A stretch of DNA of 64,000 bases, taken from positions 1-64,000 of the forward strand of contig NZ_JAJOIL010000023.1 in the NCBI RefSeq assembly GCF_021209385.1. Reading direction: 5' to 3'. Origin of the DNA: Seleniivibrio sp. Lineage in GTDB: Bacteria > Chrysiogenota > Deferribacteres > Deferribacterales > Geovibrionaceae. Below, piece by piece: positions 53,437 through 61,997 of this stretch (its first letter is position 1; the number at the start of each line of letters is the position of its first letter). The translations under genes and the position numbers were made by a program. The notes under the pieces are model-generated. The model searched no databases, had not been told where the DNA came from, and saw only the letters and a list, made by a program, of their open reading frames with translations.

Positions 53437-54200
53437 TACTTTCCTCCTTGTGTCGCCTGTGCCTCTTCCTCGGCATCAAACAGATTTTTGTTAGACTCTG
53501 CCAATTCCGGGCTGACAAAGTTGATCTCAACGCGCCTGTTCTTCGCACGGCTTTCGGGGCTAATGTTTGGTGTAACAGGATGGTACGACCCGTAGCCGGA
53601 TGCGGAAAGCTTTTGCGCATCAACACCTTTGTTTACAAAATACTTCACAACGTTGACAGCTCTCGCAGTTGAAAGTTCCCAGTTTGTGGGATACTGAGCA
53701 GTGGTGATGGGCAGATCGTCGGTATGCCCTTCCACAACAACGTTGAACGGCGATTCAGAAATAACTGCTGCAAATTTATCCAGAAGCGGGTAAGCCTCCG
53801 TTTTTATATCTGCGGTTCCGGGAGCGAATAATGCCGAATCCATGATGCGTACTGCGACGCCTTTTTTGGATTCGGAAACGGTAATGTTCTGCTGCAGGTT
53901 TGCCTGCTGCGCATATGTCTTTATGTTTTCACTTAATTTATTTTTCATGGACTGAACGTTTTTCACAAATGACAGACGCGACATGATGTCGTCTTTGGTA
54001 TATTCCGTCTGTGAGCCTTCTTTAAGAACGCCGAGAGAACCCTGCAAAGAACCGAGAGCAACTTTAATCTTCCTCTGGTCCATAGACGCCATGGAGAGCA
54101 GCAGGATGAAGAACGTCAGCAGAAGCTGGTTCATATCCGTGAAGGTTGACATCCAAAGAGGAGAGCCAGGTTTACATTCGGGACACTTCTTTTCGCCCAT
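53436..54200 (-). CDS. motB: Flagellar stator protein MotB
   Basis: 254 residues from ATG 54200, which follows CCGGAG; a GTG eight codons earlier overlaps motA and is less likely. N-terminal CPECKPG, TM helix with the proton-binding Asp in WMSTFTDMNQLLLTFFILLL (about 17-36), plug region, and the OmpA-like peptidoglycan domain VVVEGHTDDLPITTAQYPTN, ASGYGSYHPV, RRVEINF. Paired with MotA; ion specificity likely protons from the Asp context, but sodium use is not excluded. Confidence 0.95.
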   Translation of the reverse strand: MGEKKCPECKPGSPLWMSTFTDMNQLLLTFFILLLSMASMDQRKIKVALGSLQGSLGVLKEGSQTEYTKDDIMSRLSFVKNVQSMKNKLSENIKTYAQQANLQQNITVSESKKGVAVRIMDSALFAPGTADIKTEAYPLLDKFAAVISESPFNVVVEGHTDDLPITTAQYPTNWELSTARAVNVVKYFVNKGVDAQKLSASGYGSYHPVTPNISPESRAKNRRVEINFVSPELAESNKNLFDAEEEAQATQGGK

Positions 54201-54220
54201 TTGAAAAATCTCCGGAAATA

Positions 54221-54985
54221 TCACTCAAATTGAGATTTACGTTCCTTCGGAGCCAAGTAAGCGTTAAGCTTCTGCTCCACGATACGGGGGTTGTCACCCG
54301 CCTGTATCGCCATAATGCCTGCTATCATTATCTCTCTGATAAGGGTCTCCTGAGCGGAGCGTCCTTCCAGCTTTGCCTTAAGGGGTCCGGCGAAAAGGTT
54401 CGCCATCATCGCACCGTAAAAGGTGGTAAGCAGGGCAACTGCCATCGCGGGACCGATAGAGCTGGGGTCGTCCATGGTCTGGAGCATCGCAACAAGACCG
54501 ATCAGAGTACCGATCATACCCATCGCAGGACCGTAATCCACGATGAAACCGAGCAGGTTAGCTCCCGTTTTATGCCTTTCCGACATGTAGTTAAGTTCTG
54601 TTTCAAGGATGCCCTTTATAACTTCCGGCTCTGTGCCGTCCACCGCAAGCCTGATACCTTTTTTAAGGAACTCGTCCCCAACCTCGTCGCCTGCGGATTC
54701 GAGAGAGAGGATGCCGTCGCGTCTTGCTTTAACTGCGAACTCGACAAGCTGACCGATAAGTTTCGGGGCATCGTCCAAAGTATATTTGAACGTTTTCATC
54801 GTCACTTTGCCGAAAGAGAGGAAAGTCCCCAGAGGGACACACATCATAATAATGCCGGCGTTACCGCCGATAACTATAAGAACAGAAGGGATATCTATAT
54901 AGGGGGCGATACCCGCACCCATCAGAAGCGCAGCAATAACAAGAGAATATGCAAGCAGAATTCCGACAATGGTTGCTATGTCCAT
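54221..54985 (-). CDS. motA: Flagellar stator protein MotA
   Basis: 254 residues with four TM helices. Signature regions VIGGNAGIIMMCVPLG, GYTD-type helix DYGPAMGMIGTLIGLVAML (about 145-163) and GPAMAVALLTTFYGAMMAN. The large cytoplasmic loop carries the charged residues that meet FliG. CGGAGA precedes the ATG. First gene of motA-motB-fliL-fliN-fliO-fliP-fliQ-caspase. Confidence 0.96.
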   Translation of the reverse strand: MDIATIVGILLAYSLVIAALLMGAGIAPYIDIPSVLIVIGGNAGIIMMCVPLGTFLSFGKVTMKTFKYTLDDAPKLIGQLVEFAVKARRDGILSLESAGDEVGDEFLKKGIRLAVDGTEPEVIKGILETELNYMSERHKTGANLLGFIVDYGPAMGMIGTLIGLVAMLQTMDDPSSIGPAMAVALLTTFYGAMMANLFAGPLKAKLEGRSAQETLIREIMIAGIMAIQAGDNPRIVEQKLNAYLAPKERKSQFE

Positions 54986-55046
54986 AACTTCTCCGAAATG
55001 TAATTAACGTCTTCCGCTTTTTCAGGACAGTTTTATAATTATTATA

Positions 55047-55076
55047 AAGATACAGGATGTAAGCCATTGCAGTCAA
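55047..55076 (-). promoter_or_regulatory. Candidate promoter of the motA operon
   Basis: Minus strand: TTGACT (55076-55071), 18-base spacer, TATCTT (55052-55047). It lies between the flgE terminator and motA. Confidence 0.4.
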
Positions 55077-55102
55077 CAGAAATAATGGTGAAATGGTGAT
55101 TA

Positions 55103-55133
55103 AAAGGGGGCTGCGGGGTGAGTACCCGCAGCC
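55103..55133 (-). terminator. Terminator of the fliK-flgD-flgE operon
   Basis: Stem GGCTGCGGG / CCCGCAGCC (55109-55117 with 55125-55133), followed on the minus strand by CCCTTTT. Confidence 0.8.
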
Positions 55134-55147
55134 TTTATGTCAGTTGA

Positions 55148-57664
55148 TTAACGTTTCAGAGAAAGAAGCTCCTGAAGCATCTCATCCGAAGTGGTGATTA
55201 CCCTTGAGTTCGCCTGGAACCCTCTTTGCGTGGTGATCATGTTTACAAATTCGCTTGAAAGGTCAACGTTGGAGTTTTCAAGCGCACCTGACGCAATATC
55301 TCCCCTTGAGCCTGTCCCTGGTGTTCCGACAGATGCGTCACCGGAGCTGGTTGTTGACTTAAATGTTGTATCGCCGACTTTCAGCAGACCGTTGGGGTTT
55401 GTAAAAGTCGCAAGAGCGATCTGACCGAGTTTTACAACCTGGCTATTTGAATAATAACCGATTATCTCGCCCGCAGTGTTGAAGAGAACGTCCTCAAGTG
55501 AGCCGGTGGAGTAACCGTCCTGAGTTGTTTTCTCTATACCGCCGTCACCTGATGAAAGGTATACGCCGTCGAACATCGAGGGTGTTCCGAGGTCAATTGA
55601 GATATCCGAGATAACTCCTGCACCGTTATTAGGATCAAAGTTTGCAGTAAGGGACGCAATCCTTGTTCCCGCCTCTGTTGCCATATAGTTGAACGAACCG
55701 TTGTTGTTGAAGTGAAGGTATACACTTCCGCCGTTGGATTCGTTGAACTCAACTGTTGAATTTGTCTCCGGCGTGGTCACAGTGAGCTTCCAGAGGTTGT
55801 CAATGGCATCCACCATCTCGAAATTATACTGTAAAGTGTGTTCGTTACCCTGTGCATCATAGATGGTCTGTGAAGTTGTAACAACACCGCCAGTGGCGTT
55901 CTGGGTTGTCGAATAGTCATAGTAGTCGTAGAAGTTGCTGTAGTTTCCGGATCCGAGTATCTCAAACTTAAGAAAATCTATTTCGTTGGGGATACCAGAA
56001 TTGGATGTCAGCACAAGTTTTCCGGCGTTTTCGTCAAAACTGCCGATGTGCTGCGCAAGCTCGGATTCAGAAGAGGAGTTATAGCCGAGGTAATCGGCAA
56101 GCGCCACCCTGAGATCCTGCAGCGTGTAGTAAACGTCATCCGTCGTTCCCGCAAGACCGTCGGTTCCCACGGAATATACAGCCTGACTGCCTGTTCCTGT
56201 GAGGTTTTCGCCGCCTATTCCTGAGGTGAACTGCATTACCGCGTCGTTTGTAAGACCGAGAGAGGAACCGTTGCTTGTGTAAAGATTAAGAAGGGCGTCG
56301 GAGTCCTTTGCCTCTCTGAGGAAGGTCATACTTCTGCCTGTGGCTCCTTTCGCAACTGTCAGCGGGTCGCTTGCTACCATGTTAAGCTCAAAGTCGGTAC
56401 CGCTGTATGCCTTATCAAAAGAAAAACCTGTCAGATCGGGAGCTGTACCCGTTCCGGTGTTTGAATATACGAACTGACCTGTGGTGTTATCGTATGTAAC
56501 CGAGAAATCCGCACCGTTAAGGACGTTTCCGTCAATGGATGCCTCTATCTCTGCAGCAAGTTCAGAAAGTGTCGTGAAATCCCTGCCGGCATATACTGTG
56601 TTTTCAAAATAGAGCTGATCACTGGTTCTTACATCAGACGTATCGTCGTAAGTTCCCGCAAGGTTGGACAGTGCCACAGCAAGACGTGCGGAACCGCTGA
56701 AAGAGTTGATGGTGACGTTTGCGCCGCCTGCCGCAGTTTTGGCAACGCTAAGCTTTCCGTTTGCAACTGAAACTGTGAAGTCTGCCGCGCCTGCTATGGT
56801 GTTCAGCCTTGTTTCAAGTGCGTTCGCAAGATCGCCCATCGTTGTGAAATCTGTGCCGTATGTAAAGGTTTCAGCTGTGTTGTTGATATAAACAAGAAGA
56901 CTGTTATTTGCTGAAGATGTTATACCAAGGCTCACGTCCGTATCGTTGAAAACATTGCTCATATCCGTAATGTCTGTGGCATGAGCTTTTATTTTTATGG
57001 GTTCTTCGTCCGCAACGTCCATTTTCACGCCGTTTGCAGAGTAAACTGCAAATATGCTGTTGCCCGCTTCCGCGCTGTGCAGAAGAGTGGGAAACTCAAG
57101 AACGTTTGGATCCGCATCAGTGCTGAGAATACCTGCAACCGTGGTCGCAGTTGTCGCTTTTGCTTCAACAGCCTGATACTCAGTTCCGACAACGATATCT
57201 TCAGTGTTCGTGTCGGTGACTATCTCTCCTGTTTCAGGATCTGCCATCCAGCCCTGAACGCTGTAGCCGCTGGCTGAAACAAGATTGCCCAGAGAGTCGA
57301 AGTTGAAATCGCCCGCTCTGGTGTAAAGGAATTCGTTGTTCGATTTTCCTTCCAGAATGAAGAAACCGTCACCCTGAATTGCAAGGTCGGTGTCAACATC
57401 AGTGGTCTTGTTTGTACCGTCTGTAAAAATGTTTGAAACTGTGGCAAGAACGGAACCGAGACCTATCTGCGAGGGGTTTGTGCTTCCCACAGAACTGGTG
57501 GCTGCCGTACCGCCTGATATCGTCTGGCTCAGCATATCCTGAAATATGGTTCTGCCAGCTTTATAACCTATTGTGTTAACGTTTGAAATGTTGTTACCCA
57601 GAACGTCCATCGCCTGCTGGTTTACACCAAGACCGCTGATGGCCGAGTAAAGTGATCGCATCAT
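55148..57664 (-). CDS. flgE: Flagellar hook protein FlgE (very long)
   Basis: 838 residues, about twice the E. coli hook protein. The N-terminal D0/D1 part is conserved (SLYSAISGLGVNQQAMDVLG, NNISNVNTIGYKAGRTIFQD; DLAIQGDGFFIL) and so is the C-terminus (GALENSNVDLSSEFVNMITT, QRGFQANSRVITTSDEMLQ). The extra roughly 400 residues form Ser/Thr/Asn/Gly-rich repeated beta domains exposed on the hook. There are two successive ATG codons; GAGGTG lies upstream. Last gene of fliK-flgD-flgE. Confidence 0.95.
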   Translation of the reverse strand: MMRSLYSAISGLGVNQQAMDVLGNNISNVNTIGYKAGRTIFQDMLSQTISGGTAATSSVGSTNPSQIGLGSVLATVSNIFTDGTNKTTDVDTDLAIQGDGFFILEGKSNNEFLYTRAGDFNFDSLGNLVSASGYSVQGWMADPETGEIVTDTNTEDIVVGTEYQAVEAKATTATTVAGILSTDADPNVLEFPTLLHSAEAGNSIFAVYSANGVKMDVADEEPIKIKAHATDITDMSNVFNDTDVSLGITSSANNSLLVYINNTAETFTYGTDFTTMGDLANALETRLNTIAGAADFTVSVANGKLSVAKTAAGGANVTINSFSGSARLAVALSNLAGTYDDTSDVRTSDQLYFENTVYAGRDFTTLSELAAEIEASIDGNVLNGADFSVTYDNTTGQFVYSNTGTGTAPDLTGFSFDKAYSGTDFELNMVASDPLTVAKGATGRSMTFLREAKDSDALLNLYTSNGSSLGLTNDAVMQFTSGIGGENLTGTGSQAVYSVGTDGLAGTTDDVYYTLQDLRVALADYLGYNSSSESELAQHIGSFDENAGKLVLTSNSGIPNEIDFLKFEILGSGNYSNFYDYYDYSTTQNATGGVVTTSQTIYDAQGNEHTLQYNFEMVDAIDNLWKLTVTTPETNSTVEFNESNGGSVYLHFNNNGSFNYMATEAGTRIASLTANFDPNNGAGVISDISIDLGTPSMFDGVYLSSGDGGIEKTTQDGYSTGSLEDVLFNTAGEIIGYYSNSQVVKLGQIALATFTNPNGLLKVGDTTFKSTTSSGDASVGTPGTGSRGDIASGALENSNVDLSSEFVNMITTQRGFQANSRVITTSDEMLQELLSLKR

Positions 57665-57676
57665 AACCGCACCTCG

Positions 57677-58369
57677 TTAATTAGTGAGATCTCTGACGGA
57701 AACGACATCCTCGGCTGCCACCTCGTATGTCCCGTCGACCTCATAAATAAGTTTGCCAGAATCCGTTGCAACGCCGGTGACCTGTCCGTTTGAATAGGTC
57801 TTAACCTCTATCTCCTTGCCGTCGGCATCATATGCCTTAACGGAGAATGTATAGGAACCTGTATCCATTTTGTTGCCGGACGCATCCGTTCCGTCCCAGA
57901 CAAGGAATTTTTTGTCGGTGTCTGTAACGGAGGGGGTAAGAGTACGGATGTATTTACCGTCCTCATCGCGTATAGTTACGCTGGTCTTCGCCGGGATAGA
58001 TGAAGCTTCAAAGGAGATTGCCGCACCTGACGACGTCAGGGTAGTATCGTTGCCCTCATACTCCATAACTTTTCCGATAAAGTTTGAAGCGGAAGCCATC
58101 TGGTTCTGAACAGAGGAATTGGAAATAACATCAAGTATCTTCTCCATATTCTCGTTCATGGTAGCCATGCTCTCAACCTGCGAAAAGGTCGCCGTCTGCT
58201 GGAGCATCTGCGAACTGTCCATAGGCTCTGTGGGATCCTGATTCTGCATCTGTGTTACAAACAGGTTCAGGAAATCCGACTGATCCAGAGAACCATGGTC
58301 GTTGTCGATATCCATTTTTGAAGTATCGTATCTATCCGTGTTTACTGTACTGCCGCTTGAGACTATCAT
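57677..58369 (-). CDS. flgD: Flagellar hook assembly protein FlgD
   Basis: 230 residues, hook scaffold. N-terminal conserved segment SDFLNLFVTQMQNQDPTEPM and SSQMLQQTATFSQVESM (about 33-75), then Tudor/FnIII-like domains with VWDGTDASGNKMDTGSYTFS. Adjacent to flgE (12 bases) and fliK (19 bases). Confidence 0.95.
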   Translation of the reverse strand: MIVSSGSTVNTDRYDTSKMDIDNDHGSLDQSDFLNLFVTQMQNQDPTEPMDSSQMLQQTATFSQVESMATMNENMEKILDVISNSSVQNQMASASNFIGKVMEYEGNDTTLTSSGAAISFEASSIPAKTSVTIRDEDGKYIRTLTPSVTDTDKKFLVWDGTDASGNKMDTGSYTFSVKAYDADGKEIEVKTYSNGQVTGVATDSGKLIYEVDGTYEVAAEDVVSVRDLTN

Positions 58370-58388
58370 TTTATATCTCCCGCTGTTT

Positions 58389-59744
58389 TCAGGCGTATAT
58401 TACAGAACCGTTCTCTTCCTGAACGGCTTCTTCTTCTGTCAATGCACCGTCAGAAGAACCGGAGCCGGATGATGATCCGCCCTTCTTCTGTCCGTTTTCC
58501 CATCCTGCGAATTCATGGTGGTCAAAATCTTTAAAGAGAAACTCAAGGTTCTCTATGACCACTCCCTTATCCGCAAGCTGCTGCTTAAGCGCTTCCATAT
58601 TGTTTGAGAAATAGTTTCTCGCAGTTTCCGATTCAAAAGTCACTTTGCCTGTGACCTTGCCGGAATGTTCCGTAAGTTCGATGTTAACCTTTCCCAGTTC
58701 CTGCGGGTTGAGCTGAACATTGATTTTGCTTACGTTCTGGGATTTGGCTATCTCCACCAGTTCCGCGAACTTCATTATGTCCTGCGGTTTCTCTATTTTT
58801 ATTTCGCTGGTGATCACTTTTTCTGTCATGGGTGTCTTTGCGGAAAAATCACCTGTATTGTGCTGCTGGGCGTCTGCCTTTGCCTCAATGCGTTTTGCGG
58901 CAAGGTCGATAACGGCTTCCTCCGCTTCTGCGGTTTCTGCCTGTGCAGTGATAACTTTCACTCCGCTCTCAGGTTCTGCCTCCGCCTCCGCAGCCTCTGG
59001 TTCGGCGGACTGCTGAACCGCCCGCTCCGTGGCAGACTTACTGTTCTCCGCCTTTTCTCCTGACTGCTGAACAACGGCAGGTTTTTCCGAAGCATGCTCC
59101 TGCTGTTTTTCCACTGTCTGATCAACAACAAGCAGTTTCAAAGTTTCTGATTTTTCTGGGAGTACGAATTTGGCTGTGGGTTCCTGACCGGAATCCTGAA
59201 TTTTTACGATTGAATCCAGAACCGATTCAAGAATAACTGATGAAGCCTGCTGCTGTGTACCCGCAGAAGGAGATATGATGGATGATGCAAGGTCGGTCAT
59301 TACATCCTCAACCTGCTCAACTGTCATTCCCGTCTGCTGGAGCATTGTTAGAAGCTGCTGGACAAAAGCGTCCGCCTCTTCCTGTGTGTCCGCTTCTGCA
59401 AGCATATTCTTAAGTTCGGTTTTCGCTTCATCGCTTATATTAAGACTATCAATCACCTTTTCGGGCGTGTCTGCGTCCTGTACTGTCAGTTGTGCATTAT
59501 CGGCAAGCTCTGCCGCTGCTGTCTGCTGTGCATCAGCAACCGTTTCGGTCGTAACGACCTCCGTCTTTTTCGATGCAGAGGAGCCTGATTTATCCAGATA
59601 GGATTTGAAAACGTCTTCAAATCCGGCTTTATCGCTATCCGAGGCTGATGATGACGAGCCTGTGGAAGAGGATGAACCGGACGACTGAGTTGCCGCCGCC
59701 TTCACCGCCGAATTGAAAAGTTTTAACATTGACAGATTCTCCAT
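58389..59744 (-). CDS. fliK: Flagellar hook-length control protein FliK
   Basis: 451 residues. Long low-complexity N-terminus rich in Ser, Gln, Glu and Ala (about 1-320), as expected of a molecular ruler, then the globular Flg_hook C-terminal domain (about 330-430) with KINVQLNPQELGKVNIELTE and VTGKVTFESETARNYFSNNM. The tail is Ser/Gly-rich. GGAGG lies 6 bases before the ATG. First gene of fliK-flgD-flgE, behind a sigma54-like promoter. Confidence 0.92.
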   Translation of the reverse strand: MENLSMLKLFNSAVKAAATQSSGSSSSTGSSSSASDSDKAGFEDVFKSYLDKSGSSASKKTEVVTTETVADAQQTAAAELADNAQLTVQDADTPEKVIDSLNISDEAKTELKNMLAEADTQEEADAFVQQLLTMLQQTGMTVEQVEDVMTDLASSIISPSAGTQQQASSVILESVLDSIVKIQDSGQEPTAKFVLPEKSETLKLLVVDQTVEKQQEHASEKPAVVQQSGEKAENSKSATERAVQQSAEPEAAEAEAEPESGVKVITAQAETAEAEEAVIDLAAKRIEAKADAQQHNTGDFSAKTPMTEKVITSEIKIEKPQDIMKFAELVEIAKSQNVSKINVQLNPQELGKVNIELTEHSGKVTGKVTFESETARNYFSNNMEALKQQLADKGVVIENLEFLFKDFDHHEFAGWENGQKKGGSSSGSGSSDGALTEEEAVQEENGSVIYA

Positions 59745-59766
59745 TAGGCACCTCCGTCAATGTGTT

Positions 59767-59782
59767 AGAAAAAATCGTGCCA
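59767..59782 (-). promoter_or_regulatory. Sigma54-like promoter of the fliK operon
   Basis: On the minus strand TGGCACGATTTTTTCT matches the sigma54 consensus TGGCACG-N4-TTGCW except for T in place of the -12 G. The start would fall near 59756, just before the GGAGG of fliK. It overlaps the lpxB terminator. Hook genes are sigma54-dependent in several phyla. Confidence 0.5.
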
Positions 59783-59795
59783 AACAGGCACCGAT
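59768..59795 (-). terminator. Terminator of the lpxB operon
   Basis: Minus strand: TCGGTGCC-TGTTT-GGCACGA with one bulged G, then six T. Confidence 0.65.
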
Positions 59796-59828
59796 TGATA
59801 GTTAAGGATTTTTTAAAAGCAGAAGGAA

Positions 59829-60956
59829 TTAATTTCCTTTTTTCAGGTCTTTGAGAAAGGAATAAATTTCCGCGGCAGTGTCCGCAGAAGAGTCTGTATC
59901 GGGAAAATAACTGCCTACAGAGGCGAGGTCATTTCTTACAGTTTCGTAGTTTTCTTCTATCTTCTTTGTAAAATTCGCCAGCGCGCGGACGTTTGCGTCG
60001 CCCTGTATCAGTTCGGGGATCACCGCCCTCTTCATTATGATGTTCGGCATACCTATGAATTTCAGGCGGAACAGAAGCTGTCCGAGCATATAGGTGAGCG
60101 TTCCCGTCTTATAAAGCAGAACCATCGGAGTTCCGATTATCGCCGCCTCCAGAGTTGCAGTTCCGGAACATATCCAGAGCAGGTGCGAATATTTCATAAT
60201 ATCGTGAGTCAGTCCCGTGGCAAGCCGGATGTTCGTACCTTTGATCAGCTCTCTCACCCGCTTTTCATCAATGGTATCCGCAACTCCCACAACATAGTCA
60301 TACTGCGGAAGGAGTTTTGACGTCTGCACCATCAGGGGCAGAAGAGATTCCACCTCTCTGCGTCGGCTGCCCGGCAAAAGACCTATCACAGGTTTTTCAC
60401 CGTCAAAATGCCCTTTTTCGAGAAATTCCCCATTATCGGCGCATTTGATATTTATCTGTCCCTTAAGCGGATTTCCGACATAGGACGCGTTAACGCCCTC
60501 TTTTTTCAGAAGTTCCGGCTCAAAAGGATAGATGCAAAGCACAAGGTCGCAGAACTGCCTGAGTTTATGCACTCTTTTATAGTTCCATGCCCAGAATGTC
60601 GGTGAGATATAGAAAATGACCGGAATACCAAGCTCTTTCGCATATCTGGCGAAGCGCAGATTAAATCCGGGATAATCCACCAGAATAACCGCGTCCGGTC
60701 TGTCCGCCTTCATTTCTGCGATGAGCTTATCTTTCACTTTGAACAGAAACGGCAGTTTTCTGAGCGCCTCGTCAATGCCGATGGCGTTCATATCGTTTAT
60801 ATCGCAAAACTGTTTCTGCCCCAGCTCTTTAAGTCCTGCTCCGCCGGTTCCTGCGAACTCGACATCACATATCTTTTTCAGCTCCCGCACCATTGCGGAT
60901 GCATGGTTGTCGCCGGATTTCTCGCCGGCAATGATGAACAGTTTCAGTTTATCCAT
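59829..60956 (-). CDS. lpxB: Lipid-A-disaccharide synthase LpxB
   Basis: GT19 enzyme joining UDP-2,3-diacylglucosamine and lipid X. 375 residues. N-terminal IIAGEKSGDNHASAMV (about 8-23), GTGGAGLKELGQ, VDYPGFNLRFA, SPTFWAWNYKRVHKLRQF, VGNPLKG, LLPGSRRREVESLLP and CSGTATLEAAIIGTPMV are all family signatures. It follows an AMIN-like lipoprotein gene by three bases, in a run with pilM and hisI, and is not with other lpx genes. Confidence 0.97.
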   Translation of the reverse strand: MDKLKLFIIAGEKSGDNHASAMVRELKKICDVEFAGTGGAGLKELGQKQFCDINDMNAIGIDEALRKLPFLFKVKDKLIAEMKADRPDAVILVDYPGFNLRFARYAKELGIPVIFYISPTFWAWNYKRVHKLRQFCDLVLCIYPFEPELLKKEGVNASYVGNPLKGQINIKCADNGEFLEKGHFDGEKPVIGLLPGSRRREVESLLPLMVQTSKLLPQYDYVVGVADTIDEKRVRELIKGTNIRLATGLTHDIMKYSHLLWICSGTATLEAAIIGTPMVLLYKTGTLTYMLGQLLFRLKFIGMPNIIMKRAVIPELIQGDANVRALANFTKKIEENYETVRNDLASVGSYFPDTDSSADTAAEIYSFLKDLKKGN

Positions 60957-60959
60957 TTA

Positions 60960-61997
60960 TCAGCCCTTATAAAATACGACGTTCAGCACGTCGCCGGATG
61001 AATAGAATCTGCGGAACTTATACGCAGGATCATGCACAAACACTATCCATGTAAGCCCGCCGCTTCGGCGCACTTCCGTTTTAAATACAGCGTCGCCATC
61101 ATACCTGACCAGTCCTGTGCCGAACAGCCTGACATTCTTCATACCCAGTCCCGTTACGCCAGTTATGGTCTTAACGGTTATCTCCGGTCTGCCTGTCAGC
61201 CTGAACATGAATTTTTCATTTCCTTTATTATCCTTCCGCTTGGTCACGCCGAACAAAGAGATATAACCGCCGCCGCAGTTTTTACCCAGCGTCATATGCG
61301 TTCCGTCAATGCAGAAAGAGGCATTACCTTTAAAGATCAGTCTGGTCTTTCCGCCCGCAACGTCCGAGGAAACCACGCCGTCGTATTTGATATTTCCGGC
61401 GGGTATCCGCACTCCGTAGATGTCCATATAATCGGCATTGCCGTTATTGCCTGTCGAATAAACGGGTGTGCCGTCGAATGTCATTTCAGTTGATGACGCT
61501 TTATTTTTTATACCTGCAAGTCTGGTTGCGGCGGCATATGACTGCTGCCAGGTTCCGAAAGCCTGCATAGCGTCGTATTCTCTGTCCGGTTCAAGCAGTT
61601 TGAATATCAGACGGAATCCCTTGTCCGTATCCACGCGGGTCATACTGCATTTCAGATTCAGCCTCATCTTGACCATATAGTTGCTGTCTGCATCCAGCCA
61701 CGGCTGAACCTCCGCAAGAGGGCTGGCAAGTTCGTTTTTGATAATGTAAACGCTGATATCTTCCGTTCTGACAACAACGTTTTTACCTGATTCATCAATT
61801 GTTGATGTGAAATTTTTCATTTGACCGCTGACATTAAAGTCAACGGTGAGAGTGTCGCCTTTGCGTGCTGATCTTACGTCAATGTGCGTGGCGATTTTAA
61901 GTCTGGTGGCGGCTTCAGCCGCTTCGTCATTAAGGTTATTGAAAGAACATCCGTAAAGCGCAGAAAGCAGAATCGACAGCAGAAAGAGTTTCTTCAT
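60960..61997 (-). CDS. AMIN-like lipoprotein of unknown function
   Basis: 345 residues. Lipobox LYGC gives Cys17 as the lipidated residue. The mature protein is beta-rich, with AMIN-domain-like stretches (IDVRSARKGDTLTVDFNVSG; GFRLIFKLLEPD; the C-terminal FYSSGDVLNVVFYKG), as seen in PilQ/AmiC-type envelope proteins that bind peptidoglycan or secretin partners. It overlaps pilM by 4 bases (ATGA-type junction). A role in pilus or envelope assembly is an inference from this neighbour. Confidence 0.7.
   Translation of the reverse strand: MKKLFLLSILLSALYGCSFNNLNDEAAEAATRLKIATHIDVRSARKGDTLTVDFNVSGQMKNFTSTIDESGKNVVVRTEDISVYIIKNELASPLAEVQPWLDADSNYMVKMRLNLKCSMTRVDTDKGFRLIFKLLEPDREYDAMQAFGTWQQSYAAATRLAGIKNKASSTEMTFDGTPVYSTGNNGNADYMDIYGVRIPAGNIKYDGVVSSDVAGGKTRLIFKGNASFCIDGTHMTLGKNCGGGYISLFGVTKRKDNKGNEKFMFRLTGRPEITVKTITGVTGLGMKNVRLFGTGLVRYDGDAVFKTEVRRSGGLTWIVFVHDPAYKFRRFYSSGDVLNVVFYKG

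Noticed and set aside
54146-55003. 285-codon plus-strand open frame across motA
   Set aside because: Antisense to motA, whose motifs are complete; the translated sequence is unlike a folded protein.
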